A program made the translations under genes and the position numbers. The notes under the pieces were generated by a model. It worked only from the letters and a program-made list of their open reading frames with translations. It was not told where the DNA came from and did not search any database. A stretch of DNA of 64,000 nucleotides from assembly GCA_963712715.1 (NCBI GenBank), contig CAVQJI010000017.1:18577-82576 (forward strand), read 5' to 3'. Shown here one piece after another: positions 16,988 through 26,912 of this stretch. The DNA is from JAFEDN01 sp963712715. Its GTDB lineage: Bacteria; Pseudomonadota; Gammaproteobacteria; Coxiellales; Coxiellaceae. Each line of letters opens with the position of its first letter. Position 1 is the first letter of the stretch.

Positions 16988-19804
16988 TCATTTTAAAGCA
17001 TCTTCTATCAATGCGATTTGTTGCTTTTTGTGCAGTGCCGAATAACCGCCGGAGGGGGCGGCCATCGATTCGCGTCCAGCGTAGATTAAATTAGCAGATT
17101 TTGGCAGACAGGTGACGAAACGATCGTACATGATATACCAGGCGCCCTGATTTTTTGGTTCTTCCTGACACCAAACCACTGTTTTGACGTGCGCGTAAGG
17201 TTCTAAAGCCTGCTTTAATTCGTGTTCCGGAAATGGGTACAACTGCTCTACGCGGATAATGGCAATGTCCTGCTGTTGTTGCTCGCGCCTTTTCTCCAGC
17301 AATTCATAGTAAACTTTGCCGGAACAGAGAATCACTTTCCGGACTTTTTTGGGTTCCATGCTATCTATTTCGGGAATCACTAACTTTAATTGACCTTTTG
17401 ATAAATCGTCTAACGTAGAAACGGCCAGTTTATGACGCAATAAATTTTTGGGACTCATCACAATTAACGGAGTGCGGTAAGGCCGCAATACCTGTCTGCG
17501 CAAAAGATGGAATATTTGCGCCGGCGTGCTCGGTACAAATACCTGCATGTTTTCCTGCCCGCACAATTGTAAATAACGCTCCAATCGCGCGGAAGTGTGT
17601 TCAGGCCCTTCGCCCTGTTGGCCATGTGGCAATAACAACACCAATCCGCATAAACGATTCCATTTTTGCCAGGCGGAACTTAAAAATTGATCGACATACA
17701 CCTGCGCGACATTGGCAAAATCTCCGTACTGCGCTTCCCATATCACTAACGCATGCGGGTTGGCCATCCCGTAGCCGTATTCAAAACCAATGACCCCGGA
17801 TTCCGAGAGCAAGGAATCGTAAATATCCATGCGGCCCTGCTCAGGAAAGAGATGCGCCAAAGGCATGTAAGCCTCACCGGTGTCCTGATCAAACACCGCC
17901 GCATGGCGATGAAAGAAAGTGCCACGCCGGCAATCTTCTCCGGAAAAACGAATACGACAGTCCTCCGCCAGTAATGTCGCGTAAGCCATCGTCTCGGCAT
18001 ATCCCCAGTCCAGCGCCTGTTCGCCGGCTGTCATTTTTTCGCGGGCCTGCATGATCATGCCGACATTGCGCTGACATTTAAAACCCTTCGGTAACTGGGT
18101 GATTTTTTTGCCCAGCTCGAGTAATTTGGATTTTGGTACCGACGTGTCCACCAGAGTCGTCCAGGTTTGATTGATGAAAGGCGCCCAATTCGGCGCCGGG
18201 AATCGTTCTTTAAACTCTTCCTGAGTCACCGGGGCCACCGTATGACCTTCGTCGAGCTGGATGCGATACGCTTCCCACATTTGGTCAATGTCTTCGGGTT
18301 TACAGACGCCCTGTTTAATTAATTTTTCAGCGTAAACCAGCCGCGGCACGGCGTGGTTATCGATTTTCGCATACATAAGCGGCTGCGTAGCCCGTGGCTC
18401 GTCCGCCTCATTATGACCGTGACGGCGGTAACACACCAAATCAATCACCACATCTTTAAAAAATTTCATGCGGTAATCAACGGCGATCTGGATGACTTTA
18501 ACGACCGCTTCCGCATCATCTCCGTTGACATGCAGGATGGGCGTGTCGATCATTTTCGCGACGTCTGAACAATATCGCGAAGAACGGGAGTCTCGCGGAT
18601 CACTGGTGGTAAAACCAACCTGATTATTGACAATGATATGAATCGAACCGCCAACGGTATAGGCGCGGGTATTCGCCATACTCAACGTTTCCTGGGTGAT
18701 GCCCTGGGCGATAAAAGAAGCGTCGCCGTGTATCATCACCGGCATGGCATACGCTTTTTTCGCAGCGCTTTCAGGGGATCCACGTTCCTGGCGCGCTCGC
18801 ACAGAACCCATCACCACCGTATTCACAAATTCAAGGTGCGAAGGGTTACACATTAACGATAAATGGATATAGCCTGAAGGAGTCTTCATATTTCCGGAAT
18901 AACCATTATGATATTTAACATCGCCCGTAGTTAAACCGTAATCTTTAGTGCCTTCAAATTCCTGAAATAATTCAAAAGGCGACTGGCCCATAATATTCAG
19001 CAAAACGTTCAGCCGTCCGCGATGCGCCATGCCGATGACCACTTCGCGCACGCCCGCGGCACAAGCGCGTTTGGCCAGTTCATCCAGCATGGGAATTAAA
19101 GCATCGGCGCCTTCAATGGAAAAACGTTTTTGCGCGGTGTATTTACGTTCCAGATATTTTTCCAGGCCGTCGGCGGCATTGAGTTTTTGCAAAATCGTGC
19201 GTTGGGTTTCCGGGCTCAATACTAAATTGGGCAAGCGATTTTCCATGTAATCGCGCAACCATGCCCGCTCTTCTTCGTCAGTGATGCGGGTGTATTCAAT
19301 ACCGATACTTCCGCAATAGTTCCGTTTTAACGCGTCATAAATTTCCCGCAGTGTGGCCTTCTGCGCCGGTAAAACATTCCGGGTTAAGAATACCTGCTCC
19401 ATCTCTGCGCTGCCCAGTTGATAGTGTTTCAACTCCAGACGAGGGTCTACAGGTTCTTCGTAGCCAAGGGGATTTATTTTGGCATTCAGGTGCCCAAAGC
19501 GGCGGTAAGCAATAATCAACTGATCCACGGACTCCTGATGCGGCGCTGCAGACGTGGCGGCGGCCATCCTTGGCTGGCGAGCCAGTTGTCGCAACTGTTC
19601 CTGAATCTGTTGATGCGAAAAATCCTGCAGTTGTCCCTGGGGGTAGCCATTCGCCAGGGTATTAAAGTAAGCGCGCCATTCGCCGCTCACCCGATTCGGG
19701 TCCTGAAGAAATTGCTCATATAAATCTTCTATATACTCTGCGTTGCCGGCTGACAGATAAGACGTCAGCTGCCAGCTTTGTAAGGTCGGTTTTGCCTTTG
19801 ACAT
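16988..19804 (-). CDS. sucA: 2-oxoglutarate dehydrogenase E1
   Basis: 938 residues, normal for OdhA/SucA. N-terminal LSAGNAEYIEDLYEQFLQDP; thiamine-diphosphate region with IGMAHRGRLNVLLN and VHGDASFIAQGI-like MIHGDASFIAQ; metal-binding GDDAEAV and CYRRHGHNEADEP; C-terminal transketolase-like part (VIWEAQYGDFANVAQVYVDQF). It decarboxylates 2-oxoglutarate and passes the succinyl group to SucB. It lies 18 bp after sdhB, continuing the sdhCDAB-suc row. E3 (lpd) is not in this window. Confidence 0.97.
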   Translation of the reverse strand: MSKAKPTLQSWQLTSYLSAGNAEYIEDLYEQFLQDPNRVSGEWRAYFNTLANGYPQGQLQDFSHQQIQEQLRQLARQPRMAAATSAAPHQESVDQLIIAYRRFGHLNAKINPLGYEEPVDPRLELKHYQLGSAEMEQVFLTRNVLPAQKATLREIYDALKRNYCGSIGIEYTRITDEEERAWLRDYMENRLPNLVLSPETQRTILQKLNAADGLEKYLERKYTAQKRFSIEGADALIPMLDELAKRACAAGVREVVIGMAHRGRLNVLLNIMGQSPFELFQEFEGTKDYGLTTGDVKYHNGYSGNMKTPSGYIHLSLMCNPSHLEFVNTVVMGSVRARQERGSPESAAKKAYAMPVMIHGDASFIAQGITQETLSMANTRAYTVGGSIHIIVNNQVGFTTSDPRDSRSSRYCSDVAKMIDTPILHVNGDDAEAVVKVIQIAVDYRMKFFKDVVIDLVCYRRHGHNEADEPRATQPLMYAKIDNHAVPRLVYAEKLIKQGVCKPEDIDQMWEAYRIQLDEGHTVAPVTQEEFKERFPAPNWAPFINQTWTTLVDTSVPKSKLLELGKKITQLPKGFKCQRNVGMIMQAREKMTAGEQALDWGYAETMAYATLLAEDCRIRFSGEDCRRGTFFHRHAAVFDQDTGEAYMPLAHLFPEQGRMDIYDSLLSESGVIGFEYGYGMANPHALVIWEAQYGDFANVAQVYVDQFLSSAWQKWNRLCGLVLLLPHGQQGEGPEHTSARLERYLQLCGQENMQVFVPSTPAQIFHLLRRQVLRPYRTPLIVMSPKNLLRHKLAVSTLDDLSKGQLKLVIPEIDSMEPKKVRKVILCSGKVYYELLEKRREQQQQDIAIIRVEQLYPFPEHELKQALEPYAHVKTVVWCQEEPKNQGAWYIMYDRFVTCLPKSANLIYAGRESMAAPSGGYSALHKKQQIALIEDALK

Positions 19805-19822
19805 TTAAATTTACCTTCTTAT

Positions 19823-20551
19823 TTATTCTGTGTGATGCAACATTTCCCGGCGTATTTTCGCGATAGCCTCAGAAGGATTTAGCCCTTTCGGACAAACATC
19901 CGCGCAATTCATAATAGTGCGGCATCGAAATGCGCTGTAGGGATCTTTTAAAGCTTCCACGCGCGCGGCCGTTTCAGTATCCCGGGTGTCAGCGATAAAA
20001 CGGTAAGCGCCCAGCAGGGCGGCCGGCCCCAAAAATTTCTCCGGATTCCACCAATAAGAAGGGCATGAGCTGGTACAGCACGCGCATAAAATACATTCGT
20101 ATAAACCGTCCAGTCTGGCGCGCTCTTCGGGAGATTGTAAACGCTCGGTGGCCGGCGGTGGATTTCTGTTTTGCAGATAGGGTTTCACTCGTTCATATTG
20201 ATCAAAAAACTGTTTCATATCGACGATTAAGTCGCGAATAACGGGAAATCCCGTCAGCGGTTGTATCACCACCCGGTCGGGTAAATCGTGGAGTTTGGTC
20301 TTGCAGGCAAGGCCATTTTTGCCATTGATGTTCATGCCATCGGAACCGCAAACCCCTTCGCCACAGGAACGGCGAAAGCCTAACGTCGGATCCTGGGTTT
20401 CCTTGATGGCTTCCAGGGCGTTCAGCAGCATGGCGCCGATAATCGTGGAAACATCGAGGGTATATTCCTGTAAGCGCATGGGTTGGCCGTTTTCAGGATC
20501 AAACCGGCAGATTAAAAAAGTCATTTTTCGGGATGGCTTCTTCGAGCTCAT
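19823..20551 (-). CDS. sdhB: Succinate dehydrogenase iron-sulfur subunit
   Basis: 242 residues with the three cluster motifs in order: the plant-type [2Fe-2S] loop CGEGVCGSDGMNINGKNGLAC (20 shown to be clear: SCGEGVCGSDGMNINGKNGL), CILCACCTSSCPS near residue 155, and CRTIMNCADVCPKGLNP near 210. It passes electrons from SdhA to quinone. It overlaps the end of sdhA by 4 bp (ATGA-type coupling). Confidence 0.96.
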   Translation of the reverse strand: MSSKKPSRKMTFLICRFDPENGQPMRLQEYTLDVSTIIGAMLLNALEAIKETQDPTLGFRRSCGEGVCGSDGMNINGKNGLACKTKLHDLPDRVVIQPLTGFPVIRDLIVDMKQFFDQYERVKPYLQNRNPPPATERLQSPEERARLDGLYECILCACCTSSCPSYWWNPEKFLGPAALLGAYRFIADTRDTETAARVEALKDPYSAFRCRTIMNCADVCPKGLNPSEAIAKIRREMLHHTE

Positions 20552-22314
20552 AATTTTTCTTCCCGTTCTTTGAGTCTAAAGGGTGGAACATATTTAGGAC
20601 TTTGATTGACCTCTCTAAATCCTAAACGTCCATCGATAAAATATAAAGAATGTTTTAACCAGTTCACGTCATCCCGTTCAGGATAGTCGTAACGCGAATG
20701 CGCGCCCCGGCTTTCCTGGCGTTTGGCGGCACAGACGGCAGTGGCAAGAGCGGTGTCCATTAAATTATCCAGCTCCAGCATTTCAAACCGGGAAAGATTA
20801 AATACTTTACTCCGGTCTTTTAATTGCGCGTACGGCAACCGTTCTGCAGTTTCACGGAGTTTTTGCAGGCCAGGCTCCATGTGCGCTTTATCCCGAAAAA
20901 CACCAAAATTATTTTGCATGATCTCACGCATCTGCCGGCGGATGTCAAAGGCATCTTCCGTGTTGGCTGGATTTTCCCAACGATCCAGACGCGCCCGCAC
21001 GCGATCCAGTTCAGCAGGGTCGTGATCGGATTCGCCCAGACCTTCGCGCAGGGCTTTTTCCAAATGTAATCCAGCGGACCGTCCAAAAACAACCAGATCC
21101 AGTAGGGAATTAGTGCCTAACCGGTTAGCGCCATGCACGGAAACGCAGGCGCACTCGCCTGCCGCGTACAAACCACTGACCACCTGATCCCGTCCCAAGG
21201 CATCCTGAGTCAAGACCTGGGAATGAATATTGGTGGGAATGCCGCCCATAATATAATGCGCAGCGGGCATTACCGGAACCGGTTCTTTAATGGGATCGAT
21301 ATTGGCGAAAGTCATCGCCAGCTCGCGGATGCCCGGCAAACGCTGCCGGATTATATCCGCACCGAGATGATCCACTTTAAGCAGAACATGATCCTTCTCG
21401 GGTCCGCAGCCATTACCGGCCAGTATTTCCATAATGATGGAACGGGACACCACGTCCCGGCAATCCAGATCCTTGAGATGCGGCGAGTAACGTTCCATAA
21501 AACGCTCGCCTTTGCAATTCAACAAATAACCGCCTTCGCCGCGCACGCCTTCACTGATCAAAGAACCTACCCCGGCGATCGCCGTGGGATGAAATTGCCA
21601 AAATTCCATATCCTCCAATGGAAAACCTGCCCGCAAAACCATTCCAAAGCCATCGCCGGTATTGATATAGGCATTGGTGGTGTTTGGAAATATCCGCCCA
21701 GCCCCGCCGGTAGCCAGTATCGTCGCTCTGGCTTTGAAAAAAACCGTTTCTCCCGTTTCCACGGAGATCGCCACCACGCCCGCGACGCCGTTTGCTGCGT
21801 CTTTTACCAAATCCACCGCGTACCATTCGCTATAAAAATGGGTTTTAGCTTCCAGATTTTTCTGAAACATGGTATGCACCATGGCATGGCCGGTGCGATC
21901 CGCGGCGGCGCAGGTGCGTTTGGTGGGTTCACCGCCGTAATTTTGTGTGTGGCCTCCAAAGGCGCGCTGGTAAATTTTGCCATTATCCAGCCGGGAAAAA
22001 GGCAGACCCATGTGCTCCAACTCATACACTGCGGCGGGTGCGTTTTGACACATATATTCAATGGCGTCCTGGTCTCCCAGATAATCCGAGCCATTAATGG
22101 TGTCATACATGTGCCATTCCCAATGATCTTCGACCACATTGCCCAAAGAGGCGGCAATGCCCCCCTGTGCGGAAACCGTATGAGAACGGGTCGGATAAAC
22201 TTTGGAAATGACCGCGACTTTAAAATTAGACTGCGCCAATTGCAAGGCCGCTCGTAAGCCAGCCCCACCCGCGCCGACAATCACGGCATCGAATTGTTTT
22301 TGATTCATGTGCAT
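20548..22314 (-). CDS. sdhA: Succinate dehydrogenase flavoprotein subunit
   Basis: 588 residues. FAD-binding GAGGAGLRAALQLAQ at about 13-27; covalent-FAD histidine region SHTVSAQGGIAASLGN; active-site HPTAIAGVGSLISEGVRGEG; and HYIMGGIPTN. Oxidises succinate to fumarate. Possible starts are ATG 22314 and ATG 22308 (MNQKQFDAV); the latter is closer to homologues. Tight spacing to sdhD (3 bp) indicates one transcript. Confidence 0.97.
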   Translation of the reverse strand: MHMNQKQFDAVIVGAGGAGLRAALQLAQSNFKVAVISKVYPTRSHTVSAQGGIAASLGNVVEDHWEWHMYDTINGSDYLGDQDAIEYMCQNAPAAVYELEHMGLPFSRLDNGKIYQRAFGGHTQNYGGEPTKRTCAAADRTGHAMVHTMFQKNLEAKTHFYSEWYAVDLVKDAANGVAGVVAISVETGETVFFKARATILATGGAGRIFPNTTNAYINTGDGFGMVLRAGFPLEDMEFWQFHPTAIAGVGSLISEGVRGEGGYLLNCKGERFMERYSPHLKDLDCRDVVSRSIIMEILAGNGCGPEKDHVLLKVDHLGADIIRQRLPGIRELAMTFANIDPIKEPVPVMPAAHYIMGGIPTNIHSQVLTQDALGRDQVVSGLYAAGECACVSVHGANRLGTNSLLDLVVFGRSAGLHLEKALREGLGESDHDPAELDRVRARLDRWENPANTEDAFDIRRQMREIMQNNFGVFRDKAHMEPGLQKLRETAERLPYAQLKDRSKVFNLSRFEMLELDNLMDTALATAVCAAKRQESRGAHSRYDYPERDDVNWLKHSLYFIDGRLGFREVNQSPKYVPPFRLKEREEKL

Positions 22315-22317
22315 ATT

Positions 22318-22650
22318 TTAAACCAGAATTTCCACGCCCCAGAGGAGGTAAGCCACCAACAGGATGATCACTAATGACTGCAATACAAGACGTAACACCG
22401 CTTTCTTAACGTAATCCGTCAACACGGTCCATAAACCGATCCATGCATGCCAGAGAACCGCTACCAAAACCACTAACGTGGAGATTTTCACCAGGGCGCT
22501 ATCGAATAAATGCCGCCATTGGGCAAAATAGAGAGGCTGATTTTCCAACATATAAAACAGAATAAACAGCATGTAAAGGCCGATGACAACGGCAGAAATT
22601 CGCTGTACCAGCCAATCGCGCAAGCCGGTATGGGATGTTTTTACGACCAT
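22318..22650 (-). CDS. sdhD: Succinate dehydrogenase membrane anchor, SdhD
   Basis: 110 residues from MVVKTSHTGLRDWLVQRISAV; the longer upstream frame is rejected because it lies inside sdhC. Three membrane spans are visible (about 18-36, 55-75 and 85-108), and HAWIGLWTVLTDYV carries the conserved heme/quinone-region histidine and the Asp-Tyr pair. With SdhC it anchors SdhAB and binds heme b and ubiquinone. Its start overlaps the sdhC end by 10 bp. Confidence 0.92.
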   Translation of the reverse strand: MVVKTSHTGLRDWLVQRISAVVIGLYMLFILFYMLENQPLYFAQWRHLFDSALVKISTLVVLVAVLWHAWIGLWTVLTDYVKKAVLRLVLQSLVIILLVAYLLWGVEILV

Positions 22651-23018
22651 ATCCAGATTCCTGATAAAATAATAATTGATGCCGTCAAAACCGCAACGAG
22701 CCAGGCGCTTTTCCGGGCGCCGGCAAGAGTTTCGCCAATGCCTATATCCATGAGTAAGTGCCGAATACCGGCAAAAAAATGGACAAATAATGCGGAGATG
22801 ATCACCCACACCACCCATCTCATGATCGTTCTGGTCAGGTGCGAGGAAATGTGATCGAAACTGTCCTGAGAAATAAGGGATTGACTTAAAAGATAGAGTA
22901 AAATCGGCAATCCCAGGAAGAGAACGACTCCTGAAATTCTATGTAAAATGGATATAATCGCAGGGACCGGAAATTTGATCCGCCACAAATTCAGATAAAC
23001 CGGTCTGGTCGCCTTCAC
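22641..23018 (-). CDS. sdhC: Succinate dehydrogenase cytochrome b556 subunit
   Basis: 125 residues: RPVYLNLWRIKFPVPAIISILHRISG (the S-x-x-H-R quinone/heme signature within ISILHRISGV, about 22-31), then three hydrophobic spans, and HFFAGIRHLLMD with the heme-ligand histidine. First gene of the sdhCDAB-sucABCD row; the promoter should lie in the AT-rich 23019-23103 gap shared with the divergent lpxH. Confidence 0.93.
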   Translation of the reverse strand: MKATRPVYLNLWRIKFPVPAIISILHRISGVVLFLGLPILLYLLSQSLISQDSFDHISSHLTRTIMRWVVWVIISALFVHFFAGIRHLLMDIGIGETLAGARKSAWLVAVLTASIIILSGIWIWS

Positions 23019-23103
23019 AATAAAGGTCCTTGTTAAAAATTTCTGTTATTATATTATCCTTATCCTTAAAACACAAACTCTGTACTTTAATTGCCCGGAC
23101 CTT

Positions 23104-23823
23104 ATGCCGAAAATTTTCTTTATCTCTGACCTGCACTTATGTGAAGCCGAACCACGGATAACACGGATTTTTTTGAATTTCCTGCGACACCAGGCGCGGC
23201 AAGCCCAGGCGCTATACATTTTGGGTGATTTATTCGAAGCCTGGGTGGGAGATGATGATCTTTCGCCTTACAACCTGACGATCATCCAGGCGCTGCGCGA
23301 GACGACGGACAGCGGGTTGCCCATTTATTTTATGCGCGGTAATCGGGATTTTTTAATCGGCAAAGCGTTTGCACAAAGAGCTGGGGTGCGTTTACTCGCC
23401 GATACGGCTGTCATTGATCTTTACGGTGTCAGTACTTTGCTATTGCACGGCGATAGTTTATGCACTCTGGACAAAAAACATCAGCAGTTACGCCTCATCA
23501 CCCTCAATCCATTGTGCCAATGGCTGGCGCTACGTCTGCCGCTCTGCTGGCGCAAACGTATCGGCGCATGGATTCACGCCAGGAGCCGGCAGCGTCTCCG
23601 GCGTATCGCCGATTATATTATGGACGTTAATCCGCAAACGGTGACGCGTGTTATGCAATCACACCAAACGCTGCGACTGATTCATGGGCACACTCACCGC
23701 CCCGCCATCCATTCCCTACCCGACGGCGAAAGAATAGTGCTGGGCGCCTGGCACGAAGCGGGCAGTGTTCTAATCTGTGATTCACAGCAGGAGGGCTGCC
23801 GGTTGCAGACCCTTACGGATTGA
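23104..23823 (+). CDS. lpxH: UDP-2,3-diacylglucosamine diphosphatase
   Basis: 239 residues with the LpxH metallophosphoesterase series: FISDLHLCEAEPRI, ILGDLFEAWVGDDD, MRGNRDFLIGKAF, LLHGDSLCTLD and IHGHTHRPAIH. It removes UMP from UDP-diacylglucosamine in lipid A synthesis, showing a Gram-negative outer membrane. Divergent from sdhC. Confidence 0.95.
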   Translation: MPKIFFISDLHLCEAEPRITRIFLNFLRHQARQAQALYILGDLFEAWVGDDDLSPYNLTIIQALRETTDSGLPIYFMRGNRDFLIGKAFAQRAGVRLLADTAVIDLYGVSTLLLHGDSLCTLDKKHQQLRLITLNPLCQWLALRLPLCWRKRIGAWIHARSRQRLRRIADYIMDVNPQTVTRVMQSHQTLRLIHGHTHRPAIHSLPDGERIVLGAWHEAGSVLICDSQQEGCRLQTLTD

Positions 23824-23829
23824 TGATCT

Positions 23830-25798
23830 CTAGATCTTACTTTGGTAATTAAAAGGCGGAAGCCTTTTTCTTACACATTTTTTTGAACTTAAAAAAACGA
23901 GTTTTTTGTACTCCAGAACACTGCCCGTTCCTAACCTGAACCCTCGATCCTTAATTTGTTGATTAACATTTTGTTTGTAAAATAATATCTGAGCATGACT
24001 GGCTGCGGCGCGTATCGCGCTGGAATAAGAAGGGTTTTCTTTGCAAAAAAAAGTTTCCATATCTAATTTGATTCCTGGATAAATTTTCTGGATCGCCTGC
24101 GAAACCTCGGGGACGTTGAGACAGGAAAAAAATTCATACAGGGAATGTCCTCCTTCCAAAGCATGTAACATAGATATTATTAATTTTAGGTAATAAATAA
24201 AAAAATCTTTATCCAGAGATTGGGATTGCTGAATACTGGCTAATTCATAATAATAAACAATATAGATTCTGACTAAACATAACATAGTGCCCGAAATAGA
24301 ATTAACAAATGGATGTATATTTTTAGAAAATAAATCCCTGGTGAATGGCAAATCGGCATCATCGTAGGTACTGTGATCCGGGCAGCGGTTTTCTATAAGA
24401 GGATTGGTGTTATCCATACCAATCGATGGGGCGAAAAACGGCGAAGGATCCTGACTCCGCAATATTCCAGATTTATTAGAGAAAATAAATGCAAGATCTG
24501 AGCGCAAAAGAATAGTTTGAATAATTTTTGACGAAGCTTCGAGTAGCCTCTTTTTTTACCGGACTCTTTGAGTCGCATAATGGTAACCCCTGTCTATTTA
24601 CATTCTGCATAAGAAAAGGCTTATTTTTATCCCTAATAATTTCCCAATTATGGATCAGAAAGGCGGAATTTTTATCGGTAAGAATGACAGCTTCTTTTTG
24701 TTTAATTTCATTTATTTTATTTTGGTCAAAATCTTTTATTAAAAACAAATCGCATTGAGAGGATAAAATACTATTCGGCTTTACTGCAATGAGCGACCTA
24801 CTACCGCGAGAATAGATCCCTTGACCATAAATATCAAGTAAAGACATCTTCATGTAATGACCTGTTAATGGATATCTTACGGACCCTTCAACTACCTTAA
24901 ATATTTTCTCGATATTCTGTTTTTGTGAAGCTAATTTTTCCGGGATTAGATTGGCTATTCTTTGGTAAGCATAATGTTCAAAGTTGATATGTAATTTAAT
25001 AAAGTTATCTAATTTTTCACAAAATTTCACGAGTGGAATTAAACTTTTCTGTTCCATTAAATTCTGAAAGAGTAAAAAAGATATCTGGGTCTCAGCCATT
25101 CTTCGACTGCTGTCATTATGAAGAGAACGATGATCTGTGACAATTTTTTGCAATATATACTTAAGCTCTCTGTCTTTATATAAACAGCCAAATCTGTTAA
25201 CTATTCTAATCAGCTCTTCTGTCGACAAACCGGTTAAATATTTATTTTCCATTGCCATAATTGCCGGATTCACTTTGGAATCATGACCCAGGATTGGATC
25301 ATGGTGAAGCTTATTAAGAATAATTAAATGTAATTGAGCCGGTGTGAATCCCTGAGGATGATTGTAGCCATTTTTTGGGTATTCTATTTTATCCAAAGCA
25401 TCGAGAGAATATTTTAAATACGCGTGAGGAAACGTGATAATTCCTTCACTGTTCAAACTGATGGCCGCAACACTAGCAAAAAGATCGAATTTTTCAACTA
25501 TGAATACATCACAGTATAATAAATTACAGAGCCATTTTTCAAATAAGGCATAATTTAAAGTGGTATCATCAAAGGCTCTTTTTTTTTCAAATTTGATAAA
25601 GCAGGCGGCCATCAGTAAATTTTTAAATTCATCTTTTTCAACAAATTTATTAAGAATTTCATTTTTTAAAAAACCTAAAATTTGATTTATTAATAACGAG
25701 GCGGAATTCTGGCTTCGAAAAATATAAGTTAAAAATTCGGAAATATCCTGCGGGGGCAAACTATCGGCAAAATCTTTGGTATTTGGTTTTCTGGACAT
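23830..25798 (-). pseudogene. Large unknown protein (effector-like), split at an A7 tract
   Basis: Two minus-strand frames (25798-24476, 440 aa; then continuing to 23830) read as one protein of about 655 aa if the A7 run at 24551-24557 had eight A residues (SPVKKKRLLEASSKIIQT...RSDLAFIFSN). No known domain: a Lys/Asn/Ile/Phe-rich soluble protein, mostly helical, with a central beta-rich stretch (LIAVKPNSILSSQCDLFLIK). Large, single-gene, family-less and AT-richer than the sdh and lpx genes around it, it resembles secreted-effector genes of Legionellales (inference only). If translated as written, the second part would need its own start (TTG 24507). Confidence 0.5.
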
Positions 25799-25889
25799 TG
25801 ATGATCTCTCTTAATTCTCGTTATTATAATCTATAACTCTTTTATTAAGGAAAGATTAAAACTATCAAGTTTCCAGAGGAGACACTCTG

Positions 25890-26021
25890 TACACGACATT
25901 TTTGTCATTGCGAGCGTGAGCGAAGCAATCCAGTTCGATGCGTTTGTAAAATCAATTACTTAGCACTAGGCCTTGTACTGGATTGCTTCGCTCACGCTCG
26001 CAATGACGAATTTGTCGTGTA
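25890..26021. repeat. 132-bp fold-back repeat, copy 2
   Basis: Ends are complementary (TACACGACA...TGTCGTGTA), with the TCATTGCGAGCG/GCGAAGCAATCCAGT arms inside. Same length as the copy at 8980-9111. It lies between the unknown gene and the 3' end of pdxJ and may double as a terminator-like hairpin for pdxJ. Confidence 0.9.
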
Positions 26022-26039
26022 CTGAGGAGGAGACGACGC

Positions 26040-26789
26040 CTATTTTAAATTTCGCGCCTGCAACATCAAATCCTTCATCTTTTTAACGGCGGTTTCAATG
26101 CCACAATAAACAGAATGAGCAATAATACTATGGCCGATATTGAGTTCATGCATGGAGGCAATGGCGGCGATGGGCGATACATTCTCATAGTTAAGACCGT
26201 GGCCAGCGTTGACGATTAAACCCAGCCGGTGCGCTGCTTCCGCCGCCTGCTGGAGCCGGATTAACTCCCGCCGATATTCTTCGGCGTTTTTGGCTTCGGT
26301 GTAGGGTCCGGTGGTTAATTCCACAACCGGTGCGCCGCAGCGTTTGGCGGCTTCAATTTGTTGAAGATCAGGGTCAATAAATAAAGAGACTTCAATACCG
26401 ATAGCGGCCAAACGTTCGCAGGCGCGGTGAATATCCGCTTCCTGTGCCAGTACGTTTAACCCGCCTTCGGTGGTCAGTTCGGCTCTTTTTTCGGGAACAA
26501 AACAACATTTTTCAGGTTTTAAAATTTCGGCTATCCGCAGGATTTCTTCAGTGACGCCCATTTCCAGATTGACAGGCGCCTCGATGGTTTCTTTCATCTT
26601 CCAAAGGTCAGCATCCTGAATATGGCGGCGGTCTTCGCGTAAATGCAGCGTAATGCCATCTGCTCCCGCTTTCAGCGCCATGACTGCCGCCGTGACCGGA
26701 TCAGGATAATCAACACCGCGGGCTTGACGTAATGTCGCTACGTGGTCTACGTTTACGCCTAAACAGATGGAAGACTTAGTCACTGCCAT
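26040..26789 (-). CDS. pdxJ: Pyridoxine 5'-phosphate synthase
   Basis: 249 residues: LGVNVDHVATLRQARGVDYPDP at 9-30, HLREDRRHIQDAD, NLEMGVTEEIL, SLFIDPDLQQIEAAKRCGAP and NAGHGLNYENV are all signature segments of the PdxJ TIM barrel. Condenses 3-amino-2-oxopropyl phosphate with deoxyxylulose 5-phosphate to make pyridoxine 5'-phosphate (vitamin B6). It follows recO as in many gammaproteobacteria, but is separated from it by a 95-bp repeat. Confidence 0.96.
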   Translation of the reverse strand: MAVTKSSICLGVNVDHVATLRQARGVDYPDPVTAAVMALKAGADGITLHLREDRRHIQDADLWKMKETIEAPVNLEMGVTEEILRIAEILKPEKCCFVPEKRAELTTEGGLNVLAQEADIHRACERLAAIGIEVSLFIDPDLQQIEAAKRCGAPVVELTTGPYTEAKNAEEYRRELIRLQQAAEAAHRLGLIVNAGHGLNYENVSPIAAIASMHELNIGHSIIAHSVYCGIETAVKKMKDLMLQARNLK

Positions 26790-26817
26790 GTTTTGCCTCT
26801 ATATAAAAAAATTTTCG

Positions 26818-26912
26818 CAGAAAATTCTCTGCGCGATGGGGGATCGCAAGGGGGAGCTGCGCGAAGCGCTCCCCCTTCATTCCGAGCATCGGCTCTGCCG
26901 AGCGCAGGATAT
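26818..26912 (+). repeat. 95-bp dispersed repeat, copy 2 (overlaps recO 3' end)
   Basis: Same sequence and length as 7423-7517. The recO reading frame runs 36 bp into it and uses a stop codon inside the repeat, so the last residues of RecO (CARQSRCSE) are repeat-encoded; the same residues appear in the equivalent frame of copy 1. Confidence 0.88.

Noticed and set aside
21133..22257. Long plus-strand open frame (374 codons) opposite sdhA
   Set aside because: It lies entirely antisense to the strongly conserved sdhA, has no ribosome-binding site and shows no domain; it is a shadow of GC-rich third positions.
23830..26021. CRISPR-like appearance of repeated palindromes around 8.9, 25.9 and 30.1 kb
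   Set aside because: Copies are single, far apart and self-complementary along their whole length; there are no spacer arrays and no cas genes.
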